Shown here: positions 39,431 through 54,000 of the stretch, piece after piece
Numbering within the stretch: the first letter of the stretch is position 1
Layout: each line of letters starts with the position of its first letter
Assembly (NCBI GenBank): GCA_013076295.1
Contig: RQOL01000540.1
Span: 124,001-188,000, forward strand
Direction: 5' to 3'
Source of the DNA: Sanderia malayensis
Taxonomy: Eukaryota > Cnidaria > Scyphozoa > Semaeostomeae > Pelagiidae
DNA: 64,000 nucleotides
Translations under genes and position numbers: made by a program
Notes under the pieces: generated by a model
The model's database searches: none
What the model saw: the letters and a program-made list of their open reading frames with translations, nothing else
What the model was told of the DNA's origin: nothing

Positions 39431-42400
39431 TTATTCCGTGTATTTGACGGAATAGAGATTGCAAATGAGGCCACCTTGCTTAAAACTGTTCCTTATTGTT
39501 GTGCAAGGCTTCATTCCATCACCGTTGCCGTTCAACCAATCATCGCTCGCCCTCGCCTGCTCACGTGATATATTATCGGCCAGCCATTGGTCGTGACGGC
39601 TCTTGAATTTGGCGTGCAGCTTCGAGTTTACCCGTGCAGAAATCTAAAAAATAAAATAGGCATTTTACCACCTGGAAATGTAACAGCTCGTATTGTTTAT
39701 CAATGGACTAAATGGACCTTCCAGGGGTGACAGTATGATACAATATAGCAAGACTCTTTACCCCCTGGAAATGTATCATTTCGGATTGTTTATCAATTGA
39801 CTAAATGGACCTTCCAGGGGTGACAGTATAGTCGAAAGTATGAATTAATGACTCGACAATTGTTAACGAAGCAAAACAGTTTATAGTTGATAATCTACCA
39901 CTAAATATCAACTGCTTCAATATATAGCCTTGTATTTGTTATATTCAATGCTCCATCTATGCTCAGCCTTAGAAACCCATACCTTGTAAAAATAGAGCAA
40001 GCATGCGTGTGCATCTATCACCTGCGTAGAATATACATCAGCCTCTTAGATTGTATATCAGCCTTGCGTGTGCAATATTAAATGCTTTGTTTATGGTTGG
40101 CAGCCCAGTAAGCCCATATCTTGCAAAGAGCTAAGCAAAGCATGCTTATAATCTATTATATGTCTATTTCATAATAAGACTAACCTTTTAATTCATGATT
40201 ATAGCGCTTAAGAGGGCCTAAACATAGCTTATTGCGCTCTGACGAACAAAATCCACCAACATTAAAATGATGCAAGTATTTAAAAGGCCGCAAGACGAAA
40301 TCGTTAGGCCATAACGGAATCATGGGATTGATAATAGCGAAATTTCCGCTCACGCCATCATGGAGACGTCATAGCTTTGCTCGAATATGATCAGAGGCTC
40401 ATTTTCATGAAATAAATGGATAATTCAAGCAAGCATTGGCTCTATATAGCTGCAAACATTGGCTCCAAATACCTGCAAGCATTGGCTCTAAATAGATGCA
40501 AACATTGGCTCAAATAGATGCAAACATTGGCTCCAAATAACTGCAAGCATTTGCTCCAAACAGTTGCAGACATTGGCTACAAATAGCTGCAAGTATTGGC
40601 TACAAATAGCTGCAAGTATTGACTCGAAATAGCTGCAAATATTGGCTCTAAATAGCTGCAAACATTTGTTCTAAATAGCTGCAAACATTGGCTAAAATAG
40701 CTGCAAACATTTGTTCTAAATAGCTGCAAACATTGGCTAAAATAGCTGCAAACATTTGCTCTAAATAGCTGCAAACATTGGCTAAAATAGCTGCAAATAT
40801 TGGCTAAAATAGCTGCAAATATTGGCTCTAAATAACTGCAAACATTTGCTCTAAATAGCTGCAAACATTGGCTAAAATAGCTGCAAACATTTGCTCTAAA
40901 AGGTCTATTTGAATCCACGAACAATAAACAACCCCCTGACAAAACCCTGCACACAGCAACTTCGTCTTCATCTGGACAAACAATCAAGGGGGTAATTATA
41001 AATGCGATTAAAAACCAAATTCTCCATACCTTAGCCGCGTTGCTCATGCTATTCTTCCTGTACATGAAGTCTTCAGTTCCAGCCACGTAGACAATTTTAT
41101 AAGAATTCACATTGAACTTGCACTCGAGTTTGTCCTCAGTGACGACATTATCAAATGCCCCATCTCTCTTTCCGACCTCAGGGCTGAAAACAAAACAGAT
41201 GAAACACACTAATTAACCCCCCGACTGTGCAATAAAATTAATGGTTGAAACAACAGAAATCTCTTCGTCAGATGGGGGTAATATCAGGTTGGTTCTTTGA
41301 AAACAAAGTCGAAATTGGAGCTTTCGTATGAAGGAAGGGATTAGAATGAATGGCTTTGTCTGTTGGAAAAGGTTTGCCGTTGTAAAGAGGTTAAATAAGA
41401 GTGTCCCGTTGTAAAGAGCTCCTTGAATAAAAGTGTCCCGTTATAAAAAGGTTAAATAAAAATGTCCCGTTGTAAAAAGGTTAAATAAATCTTGTGATAA
41501 GGCATACCGCTCATTAGATTGGGCCAACTTCTTCTCTGCTTCGCCATCTTCATCACCTTGAACAAATGTTGACTTTCTCCACTTTCAAAGTCTTGCAACG
41601 AAGATTCCTACCATTTCTGAAGAGATCATATGTATATCATATCTTATTACCAATAAATCGCAATATTATATATTATATATATTATATTATTTATATGTAT
41701 TATACTATATTACGATCACAAAAATTACATGCAAATAGCAAGCCACTAGAAAAAGTGAAAAGGTATTAGAAAGAAGTACAAGGGACATTTGAAAAGTGAA
41801 GAAAACTTCAATAAATATAGTTATAGGCTGCTATAAAGGGAACTTTCAAGAATTCCGAAAACGAGAAAAATATAATTACAGAAAGAAAAATTATAGCTAT
41901 GAACAGTTATAAAGGGAATTTTTATGAGATCAGGAAATGCAGAAGAAAAATCAAAGCATGTGAGATTATACGAGGAAAAAACAGAAATTTGACAAGGGTC
42001 AACGGGTTGTTGTTCTTCCCACCTTTCTAGAAAAATGGGCTTCTTGCAGAGATGGTCTTTGAGTTCGGCGGAGACTTCACTGGACGCGACGAACTTCTCA
42101 ACGTAATCAGTCCATTTCTGAAAAGAAAAAACAGCAGGGTATATAAATGTTGATGGCCTGGGTAGGGAAAGATCGTCATCTTATGGTGGTGAAAATAAGG
42201 TGAAAGGTGAAAGGTGAAGGGTGATGGCGCCTGGGTAAGGAAAGATCATCGTGTTGTGATGGTCAAATTCAAGTGAAAGGTGAAGGGTGATGGCCTGGAT
42301 AGGTAAATATCATCATGGTGTGATGGTCAAAATGAGGTGAAAGGTGAAACGTGAAGGGTGATGGGGCCTGGGTAAGGAAAGATCATCATGTTGTGATGGT

Positions 42401-45014
42401 TAAATTGAAGTGAGGGGTGAAAGGTGAAAGGTGAAAGAGGTGAGAGGTGAAAGGTGAGAATAGGGGTTGATGTTTATACCTCATCTTCCTGGGCATCTTC
42501 TGATTGGTCATCTTCACTTGGCAAGAGTTCAATGCTCATGTTACAGATTGAATGGTCTTTGTGCTGAGAAAGATAAGAGGTCAAAAGGTCAGAATAGCAG
42601 GAAAGGTCAATTAATTAGAAAATAAGAGGTCAAAGATGAAAAGGCCAGAATATCAAAAGGAAACGGAGAGATCAGTAGATTATAACAATTGGAAACATAA
42701 GTTAATCAAGGTCAGAATATCAGGAAAGGTCAATTAATTAGAAAATATTCTGTGGTCAGTGGTGAACATTTCCATTTATCATACTTGACTTATGACCTTT
42801 GGGGTCAAAAAGTAAAAGGAGAGGTTAGTAGATGAAATATAAGCTATATAAGGTAAAAATTCAAGAGGTCAGAATATCAATTAAAGAATGAAGTGGTTAG
42901 AATTCCAGAGGTAAAAAGTCAAAAAATTAAGAGGTCAGAGTATGAAGAGACTAAAAACGAATTATAAACAAATAAACAGTTGATATGATGACTTCATGGT
43001 TCAAATTGGGAAGAAGGTAAAAAAATCAAAGGCCAAAGTTCATCATAATATGTCACTTACGAAGACAATTTTAAAGCAATTCTCGTCGGTCAGAAGGTTT
43101 TCAACAGCTTTTTGATAGGTCATTTCTGCATTTGACCTTGCAGTGACGGTTGCGGATGGACCACCTGTGGCGTTTTTGCCATTTTCAACCTTGAATGTTT
43201 CTGTCACTTGAAGCGAAGCATCGTCAGAAACAAGGTGCTGAAGCTGTGAAAAAAACAAAAGGTTAAAAGTTAAAGGTCAAAAATCAGAGATCAGATTTTC
43301 TGAACAATGTAGCAAGTAATAGTCGGAAGTATTTTGAGGGCAAAGGCCAATACCCTATTTCCTCTATTTAGCGCCCACCCTCTTTTAACTGCCCCCTCCA
43401 ATAAGCGCCCTCCCTAAAATCAAAAAGTGCGAAATAGGGAAATATTTAATAAGCGCCCGGGCGCTTAATAAAGGAAATAAGGTCGAAAGATTAACATAAC
43501 GTGCATAAAACAGGTCAAACGGCGGGTTGAAAACAGATTAGGCGATTGAGCGAAAAACCAGGAGAAAACTGAAACAGCAGACGTTAAAATATGGAGAGGC
43601 CAGAGGTTAAAGTACTGAGAGGTCAAAGATTAGTCTCACCTGTCGGACAATATTTTGAATCAGTCGATCCATCGTAAACGACACGTAAGACTTCACACCA
43701 AACATTTCCCTCAACGTGTCTTCAAAATTATTCGAATCTAAATTACCTGAAAAAGAAAATATCACATCAGTCAACCAACATCACCCCTTGGGGGAATGGT
43801 AACTGAGAGGGTAGGGGACTGCAGTGGTTCAATCCTCTATTTCGCAAACATTTGCTTCTCATCTTGACGCCCATTGATAATTGTCTAAATGAACATGAAC
43901 TAAGAGATCAACATAGAACAGAAGGTGGAAATCGTCCAACTAGGGGTCAAATGTCAATTTCAAAGGTCACAAATCGTTGAATAAATTGTCTGAATAGACA
44001 TGAAAACATCATTACTTGCTTATCAATTCAATAAATTGAATTGCAAAATTGGGACAATTCAAGCAATAAGGCCCCGTGTCTTTCTACAACCATTCACACA
44101 TATCTCCATCATCTCAATCTTCCAACAATAAAGGTAAAAACTTTATTATTGGAAAACAGTCTAATAGACAACATAGGACTCTAATAGCCGTATGCAACGT
44201 GAGACACATTTCTACTAATCATACCAGGTGTGAACATAAATTGAACAGGTACTGCTCGGGTAGGTATTACAATAATGTTTGATACCAAATCAATTACTAC
44301 AAATCAAACTAAGAGATCAACAGAGGTGAAAGGTGAAAATCGTCCAACTAAAGCTCAAAGGTCAATTCAAAAGGTCAAAGATCAATTTGAAAGGTCAAAA
44401 ATTAAAAACAAACATACCATCAAGAAGATTTTTCACCATTTCCACAAAAGCAGGAAAATACTCCTCAATATCAGTAGTGTTGGGCTGTTTGAGTCTCAAG
44501 GCGACTGCAGTACCCTCTCTCCGATGCATCTTATCCTTGGCCTCGTTCTCAGCAATTTTCATGGCAAGTTGATACATGGTCAGCAAGCGATCACAAAGCA
44601 TCTGGGTGGAAAAAGAACTCATAACATTATCCAATACGTGCATAACATTATGCAATATATGCAGCTATATCTATGCAATATATGCAGTTATATCTATGCA
44701 ATGTAAGCAGCTATATCTATGCAATACATGCAGTTTTATCTATGCAATACATGCAGCTATATCTATGCAATACATGCAGCTATATCTCTTCAATATATGC
44801 AGCTATGTCTATGCAATATAGCCAGCTATATCTATGCAATATATGCAGCTATATCTATGCAATACATGCAGTTATATATATGCAATACATGCAGCTATAT
44901 TTATGCAATATATGCAGCTACAGTTTTCAATAATTGCGATGCAGTACACACCTGATGCAGACGGAAAAATATATACCAAGTGTTGTTGACAAAGAACAGA
45001 TTATACAAATCAGG
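39431..45014 (-). CDS. SIN3: SIN3: conserved C-terminal region
   Basis: Exons run from [18 protein letters not shown] through [82 protein letters not shown] and FMYRKNSMS to the last exon: [42 protein letters not shown] and TAA. This matches the family C-terminus, except that the tail ends shortly after VKY. The join across exon 41607-41557 uses an AAG|GTGATG donor; see the finding on the alternative second half. Confidence 0.9.
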
Positions 45015-48000
45015 CTGAAAAAAACACAATACGCGGTTATTTAAAAACTCCCACCTCCGTAATACGACCTGAATAAATAGCATGGCCCTTAGCTTAAAAA
45101 AAGATTTACAAAATGTGACCATTGCTATAAATGTGATGTACCGTGTCTCCTGTGGCTGAGAATGTTTCGGTTTTGCCTGTAGAAACAAATGGGACAATGA
45201 CAGCATTACCGATGAAAATAATAACATTTATACAATGATCCATGATAATGCATGATAATGTATGAAAAATCGTGATAATGCATGATGATTTATGATAATG
45301 TATGATATACTGTCAACCGTACTTGTCTGTTCCTTTGAATCTTCATCATCACTCAAGTCGGTTCTAGTGGAGAAAAAAAAAGATTAATAACAGTAACGCG
45401 ATAAATAAATACTAGAACTTGCATAAAAATACAAAGGGTTGTACAAGAATAGCAGGAGTGACAATGAGGGGTTTTAGAAAGATCATATGAACGTTTCTGG
45501 AAGAAAACTAGAGGTTATAGAGGGAAACGAGGAGCTTTAGAAAGGTCAGAATTTAAACACTCGTAGACGAATATCAGAGCTTGTAAAAAGGTATTTCAAA
45601 CTGCAAAAGGTCTTAGATGGATACTAGGGGTTGTGGGAAAAATGAAAGAACGCAGAAGGATAATAAACCTGGGTGCAAAGAAGAGATCCGGAATGAATTG
45701 ATACAAAAGATGTTTGATTTTGGTTTTATCATCTTGTTGGATACCAGCCTGTCTTTTCATGTGATGGACGATCAAAGAAGCCGCATCTTCAAGGATCGAC
45801 TTATCCTGCACAGATAAAACATATCATATTACCCCCTGAAAATGTATCATTTCTCGTTGTTTATCAATGGATTAAGTGGACCTTTCAGGGGTGACAGTAT
45901 GAGACAATATAGTCAGACACTTTACCCCCTGGAAATATATCATTTCTCGTTGTTTATCAATGGACTAAGTGGACCTTCCAGGGGTGACAGTATGAAACAA
46001 TATAGTCAGACACTTTACCCCCTGAAAATATGTCATTTCTCATTGTTTATCAATGGACTAAGTGGACCTTCCAGGGGTGACAGTAGGACACAATATAGTC
46101 AGACACTTTACCCCCTGAAAACTTATAAGTTTGTATTGTTTATCAATGGACTAGGTGGACCTTTCAGGGGTGACAATTTTCAAACGAAACGAAGATGAAC
46201 ATACCTGGTAGATGTAAGCAAGATGCGGACCAGATATATCTGCATTTCCATCTTCAGCTTGATCACTCCTCTGCGAAGAATATTCAAAGTACTTTGAGAC
46301 TTAAAGTTCATAGGTCAAAGGCCATAAATCGGGGTTCAAATATCAGAGAATAAAAAGTCAAAATCTGCAAGTACCAAATTGCCATAGAAAAGGAGTGAAA
46401 ACAAATTAATCTTTACAGATCATGGCTATATGGGACTAAATCTCTGAGTCTAAAGGTCAAAAGTTAAAGGTCAAAAAGGGATTTGAAAGGGTCAAAAGTC
46501 AAATATTATAATCCAAACGTCCAAGGAACTATGGTCGAAAGCCAGAGTCACTAAGGGGGGTAGTGTAATTACAAATTAATCTTCGAATAAATTACAATTA
46601 GAGACAAAATTCCAAGATCAAATTCAAAGTCCATAGGTCAATAATTAGAGGTCAAAGATGAGTTTAAAAGGTCATAATTGAAAATTGTCACCTCTTCAAA
46701 AAGCTGCTCAATCTCGTGTATAAGACTCTTGGATCTCATCGCTTTATAGTCTGTTTGTTTAAAGTAGATTCCTTGATGGTCCAAAGACTGGAAAAATAAA
46801 ATGTTTTGAAACATTTTAGAGCATAGTGCTATAATGAGGAATTATCTCAAAACCCAAGGTTATAGCTCAAAGTTTAAAGGCAAACCAACAAAGATTGGTC
46901 CAAGAATGTTGCTAAGTAAGATCAATCAGTTACTCGTAATAAGTAAACATGATATCAATTAATCAACTTCAATAATTAAAGTTCAAAAGTCGAAGATCAA
47001 AATTCGAAGATCAAAAATCACAAGCCTAATATCAAAGGTCACATATTAAAAATGATCTTTTCACACAATTGAGTAATTTAAGAAATAACAAAAAATAAGA
47101 CTTGAACAAATAAATGATGAGAACCACAGAAAAACAAACCTTGAGATAGTATTTTTCGTTCTGATCTCTCCATATTTTGTTGAACTGTTTCTGGGCTTCT
47201 CTCCACTCCTCATCTTTGGCTTTCAATCTCTTCAGCACCAAAGGTACAGCAACGTGGGGGGTCTTCTTCAGGCCGTCAATGATCTCTGGTGATTTATCAC
47301 CGTAAATTCTAGAATCATCAAACATATAAACAGATTGTAATGCCATACCATAACAGACAGAGATATATCTATGCCATGTATGCAGCTATATCTATGCAAC
47401 ATATGCAGCTATATCTATGCAATACATGCAGCTATATCTATGCAATATATGCAGCTATGTCTATGCAGCATATGCAGCTATATTTATGCAATACATGCAG
47501 CTATATCTATGCAGTGTATGCAGCTATGTCTATGCAACATATGCAGCTATATCTATGCAATATATGCAGCTATACCTATGCAATATAAGAAGCTATACCT
47601 GTGCAATATGTGCAGCTATATCTATGCAATATATAGAGAAATGGTAGAGCAGCTTACTTACCTGTAAATTGCTTTACGACAAATGCTTTCCGAGCTTCCA
47701 CCAAGACAATTATCAAGCCTGAACCTTTGCTGCTCGTCACTAGACATCCTACAATAAACAAACACATTAAACCCCCCGAAAAAAGCGATCTACATTGTTT
47801 ATCAATGAGTTAAATAGACCTTCCAGGGGTGACAGTATAAGACAATACAGACAAACCCTTTAGCCCTTGGAAATATATCCTTCTGCATTGCTTATCAATG
47901 GACTAAGTGGACCTTCCAGGGGTGACAGTATGAGACAATATAGTCAGGCACTTTACCTCCTGGAAATATGTCGCTTGATATTGTACATGAATGAAACACA

Positions 48001-51000
48001 GGGTGTTCAAATTACCTGAATATCTTCTTATGCACGGCTTCCAGTGCCTTGATTGCAGACAGGTTGGTTTCAATAACAATATCCAGCTGTAAATAATGAC
48101 AGGACATTGTTAAACTCGTATTAATAAAAACAAAGAGAAGGCGAAAAGATAAAGAGATGAAGCGAAGGGAAAAAAGAATAGCATGTCAAAGGTCAAAAAC
48201 TAAAGGTCAAAGTTCAAAGTTCAAGTTCAAAGTTGAAAGGTCAAAACTCACCTCAAACCTTTCATCTTCACATCTACATGAAAACAGACATATTTTAATT
48301 AAACTTTAGGGCAAATTCAACCACAGTCTACTCTCTATAAGTGGAACAGTGGATAAGTAGAACTTTCGTTTAGTGGAACCAATTTCTCCGGTCCCTTGGA
48401 ATTGCATTAACAAACCTAAAATTCGGATAAGTGGGACATTCGATATAAGTGGAACCATTTTTTTCGGTCCCGTGCAGGTTCCACTTATCGAGAGTAGACT
48501 GTACCTTCGTGCGATGTGGATAGTAAATAGAAAACAAAAGGTGAAAACAAAAAATGGCCAATGGCTCGCTGATAATAGATCACGTGAGCAGGCAAGGGCG
48601 AGCGATGATTGGCTGGATGGCAACGGTGATGGAATGAAAACAAAGGTGAAAACAAAAAATGACCAAACTCACTTGTAGATATATTCTTCATACTGCGTCT
48701 TCCTTGTTCCAGGGAACTGGGTGTCCTCAGACCACGAGGGGAGTGATACCCAGACATCGTTGAGTGTCTCCTTGCATAGCTGGCTTCTGCCCGTACACTT
48801 TGGTTGATTGTAGCTCTGGGGCAAGGCTCTGTAACTGGCACCACTGCGTTTACAAGAGGCGTAATCTGGGGGGAGAAATGGGGGTTATTATCAACGATTG
48901 TAGGGGGATATTAGAGGTTGTAGAAACAATATTAGAAATTATAGAATGATATAAAATGTTGTAGAAGTAAAATTAAAAATTTGAGAAAAACACCACATGT
49001 TATAGAATGATATGATATAAAAGAAAGATATTAAAGGTTGTAAAAATAATATTAGAAATAATAGGATGATATTCAATATTGTAGCAGAGAATAAAAAATT
49101 TGAGAAAAAAATACATTTTATAGAGTGGTAGAAAAAGTTGCAGAAGGGAACTAAAGATAGTAAAAAGATATTGAATATAGCAGGGCATAAAAACTTGAGG
49201 AAACTGATGACAATTTGTACAGACTTTATACATGCTACAACTTTTAAAGGATATTTGTACAATTTTTGCTTTCCGGATTCCAAATACGATGCCCGGGTGC
49301 TTACCAATTTCAAGATGAGCCAGCTCCCCTCCGGTTCCTCTGTCTTTGAATCCGGACATCGGATCAATCGGTTGATTCTCTTTGTAACCAAGAAACATCT
49401 TAAACCACGTGAACAAATCGGGAAATTTCCTGCGAAAACAATAGCAACGAAACAATAGAGAAACAAAGGCTGATTGTATAAACACAATAGGAAACCAATG
49501 TTGTGCAGAAAGATCAATAAATAATACAGTAGAAGCCCGCAACCTACGTTTACCTACGTTTTAGGAGCTAGCCTGAACAGGTTGTTAAATAAATGGTAGT
49601 TTACAGAATTTTAGGCTCTTCGAATCTTACTCTTGCAATATTTATTTACACTTTATTATTCAATTATAGGTAATATTTAGGACTTTAATGTATGTAGCTG
49701 CAATCTACTAGTATGATTTTAGAAAATAAGAACCTGTTTTAAATTTCTTAAGCTAAATAGGTCTTGTTTATAGGGGTATATAATTGACAAATTTTAGGCT
49801 AACAGGTTCTTACTTTTTGGGTTCTTAGCTGCGGGTTTTTACTGTACTGGAAAATAATACTATGCCGGTTGCTATTTAGGGCTTCACGCTAGCAGCAATA
49901 ATCAAGCAATTAAATGTAAACTAAAATAAAAAGTTGCTGTTTCCTCATGTATGTTACTAAGCTCAATGGCATGTTTACAAATCAGCTTAGATAATACTAA
50001 GTAATTAAATAACGCTAAATTAAGACATCAAGTACTAGAAAATGCTGTGTTTGTTGCTGCAATGTTATTTGGGGTTTGAAGTCTTTGGGGAAGGGGTTGG
50101 AGGAGTGTCGACTTACCCAAGGAATGACGTCATGAGTTGGATGAGTTCTGGTCGTGATACGACCTCCTGGTTGAACAAAACCAAACAGCGAAGAAAATTA
50201 TCGTAGACTTCTTGGCTTTTCAATGCCTTTCTCACCTGACCGGGGGTAACGAAAATAAAGAAAGAAGAAATATTGAGGATGTTTTGAAACAAGTTTCAGT
50301 TCTCTAGGACAAATATTTCAAAATTTAGATCTGAGGTATGTCCGCGACAAGTAATTTTCTTTCCCTAAGTCCATGTAATACACATTTTCTGAAAAATCCA
50401 ATTTTGAAAGAGATCGAAAATTGACTCACAAGGAGTCGAAACCTACTAATTAGATGCCCCTGATCACTTTGAAACAAGTTTCAGTTCTCTAGGGTACTTC
50501 ATAAACAAACCATGATACGATGAAAGAAAGAAACGTTCAATACAGGGTGTAAATAGATGAATGAGCGCCGTTCAAAGGAGAACAGTCCGGGATACCTTGT
50601 TAAAGAAAGCAAATTCACTGAATGTTCCATGTTTTACAGCCTCTGCTAGCGACACGTCTTTCAATGCAGATCTGTGCTTTTTCTACGAAGCAAAACGATG
50701 GATAACCGGGCGTATGTGAAAAGCGGAACAAATGCAAAGAAAACGGGGAACCAACGGGAACACGATAAAAAGAACGTAACTGCAAAACATATATCGCGAA
50801 TGAAATTCAATGCAATGACCCAATTACTCACGTGAGACTTGAACAGCCGAGAACAACAAAAACGGGGTTCAAATATCAGAGAATAAAAAGTCAAAATTTG
50901 CAAGTACCGAATTGCCATAGAAAAGAAGTGAAAACAAATTTCTTTGCAGATCATGGCTATATGGGACTAAATCTCTGAGTCCAAAGGTCAAAAGTTAAAG

Positions 51001-54000
51001 GTCAAAAGGGGATTCCCCTTTTTATTCTCTGATATTTGAACCAAAAACTGGGGTTAAAATATGAAGAATCACTTGGTAGCATACCCCCGTCCAATATTAC
51101 ACCATCCGTTGTCTTTCACAGACATAAGCATTTAAACCAGGGAATTGATAAGTTACATACCTTGGTTGCAATCTTCTCAGATCCATCTTTAGAATCAGTG
51201 TCCATGACGTCACTCTTCAGTGACGTTGTCAGGGGGGTTGAAGAGTTCTTTCGAGCTGTCTGCTTTTGCTTGGAGGCATTGGAGCTGGCTATACAATGAA
51301 AATAGACACGAGACTTTGTTGACATCACAGCATAACATAGCATAGCATGGCATATCATAGTATAGCATAGCATAGCATAGTATATCACAGGATAGCATAA
51401 CATATCACAGCATAACATGGCAAGGTATATCATGACATAGCATAGCATGGCATAGCATAGTATAGCATAGCATAGCATAGTATATCACAGCATAGCATAA
51501 CATATCACAGCATAGCATGGTATATCATAGCATAGGGTAGCATAGCATAGCATAGGATAGCATAACATGGCATAGTATAGCATAGCAGAGCATATCGTAG
51601 CATAGATAGGAATAGGCCTTGCCTGAAGAAAATGTAGATGTGATTTACTATGTTCTACTACCATCCAGCATGCTTTACTATGCTCTACTATCCATTGCTA
51701 TAACTTACAGTGTATATACAACAAAAGAGGTTTAGCCTACAGGAATAGAGAAATAGAACAATGAAACATAAAGGCACATACACTTACTGGCTTGTTTCTT
51801 CATTGGCGGAATGTAGGGTGATGAAACACTGTCCCTCATTTGAACTGCCTGTGATATACTAATATGGCTACCCCCTGCATCTGGAAGGAACTGACTGAAC
51901 TCCTGAAGCAAGTCTTCTTGGCTTTGGAATAGTTTGGCTACTTGTTGGTACACCTGTGGACAGAGACGGCGGGCATTGATAGTGAGAGGTCGCTTAGGTC
52001 AAAGGTGACTTAGGTCAAAGGTCACTTGGGTCAAAGGTCACACGGGTCAAAGGTGACTTGAGTTAGAAGTTACGGGAGCCAAAAGTCGACAAAAGCATGA
52101 ATTATATGTAGGTTTTCAGCCGTTACTTGGTACAGATAATAAAAGTTTTGCTTAACTGAAAGGTCAAGGTAGCAAAGGTCAAAGTTCAGATTCATGATAC
52201 ACACCTCGTTAGCAAGCTTCCCTTCTCTGGCGTATATCTGGAAATGTACAAAGAAAGGTCAGTATTACACAGTCGAAGGCCAAATCTATCAAAGGTGAAG
52301 GTAGCAAAGTAACAAAGGTCAAGATAGCAGAGCGCTAAAGGTCAAAATAGCAAGTAACAATGACACGGTAAATAAAGTCAAAATAGCAGAGATTAAAGTA
52401 ACAAATCAGAAAAAGTTAAAATAGAACTAAAGGTGAAAGTAGCAAAGAAACGGAGGTCAAAGTAGCAAAATAGTAAAAATCAAATGTCAAAGAAAAGAGG
52501 TCAACAAAGCATAGATCACCTCTTGTTCTGTTAATGGTCGTCCAAAACTATCCACGGCATTCTACAAGTCAGAAAGACAAAAATAAGCATAAATAGTTTA
52601 CACTTGGGTTGAATTGGGGGCTTTAAAGAAGGCAATTTGGGGGCTTTAAAGAAAAAACTTTGGGGCCATCGAGTAGTAGCAAGGGGGCAGTCTCCAAAAG
52701 AAGGTGATATATCTATCTTTCAGAAAGAAAATTAAAATAAACAACTAATAGTAAGAAATCAGAAATAGCAATTAAAAATTAAAAACATTATCAAAGAAGA
52801 TGCAAGAAAAAGATAAAAGAATATTTTTGGAAACACGGGATTGAAAGAGAATAAAAAATTGACACTTGACCCCCCACACCCCATCCATACCTCTTTAATA
52901 TTCTTCTGCTCTGTCTGATAATTATTCAGTATATCAAGGAATTTCTGATAAACTTCCGGCTGCCCTTGAAATCTGTTTTTGATTTTAGTGACGTAATTGA
53001 TGGCATGGTGTTGGGCCTTGTTTACCCCGCCCCCACCACTCGGCGTCCCAGCCCCCGGCGAAGGAAGGGGCGCGGCTTGAGACTGTTGTTGTTGTTGTGG
53101 GAGTTGTGGTGCAGGCTGCGACGGCTGTTGTTGTTGTTGTTGTTGAGATGATAAACTTGCAAGAGTTGAATGTTGTGGTGATTGCTTCAGTTGTTGAGGT
53201 GGTGGTGGTCCCTGGTGTGATGGCTGAGGTTGTTGTTGTTGTTCAGTCAAATTCCGGCTCGGTGGACCACCGCTTGATTGCTGTTGTTGTTGTTGCTGGG
53301 ATGATGGTTGTTGTTGTTGTTGGGGCTGCTGCTGGCCGTGTGGGGATGGCGAAAAAGAGGAAGCCTGTACACCAGCTGAACTGTGTTGAACATGCGGTGG
53401 CTGTGAAATAAAATCAGTGATTACAATGATTAGAATGATTACAATGATTACAATGATTACAATTATTACATTGATTACAATTATCGTTGATTAACCAAGA
53501 AGGCTGCCGCGCTATCTCATTAGCGACCTTTCGCCTTTGGCAAAGGGGAACAGGGTTCTTCAACTACACTCAATCATAAAAATTCGAAAATCGAATTATG
53601 AGGAAAAAAAAATTCGAAAAACGAAGCCTGGTTTCCATATATTCGTTGAGGGTCGTTGAGGATCGCTGAAAGGATTAAAATCAACTTTTGACAATGTCTC
53701 TGTGTGATTTTTAATCCTTTCAGCGACCCTCAAAGACCTTCAACGACCCTCAACGACTATATGGAAACCAAGTTTTAGAAAATCTTAAGAAAGCCTTTAT
53801 ACTGACATTGAGAAATTGCTAAAGCCTAGTTTTCATAAAAGTCGCTGAGGATCGCTGAGGGTCGCTGAAAGGATTAAAAATCACACAGATACATTGTCAA
53901 AAATTCATTCCAATCCTTTGAGCGACCCTCAACCACCCTCGACGACCATATGGAAATCAGGCTAAAGAAAGTTTAGGCACTGCGTTGAAGAAATTATCGT

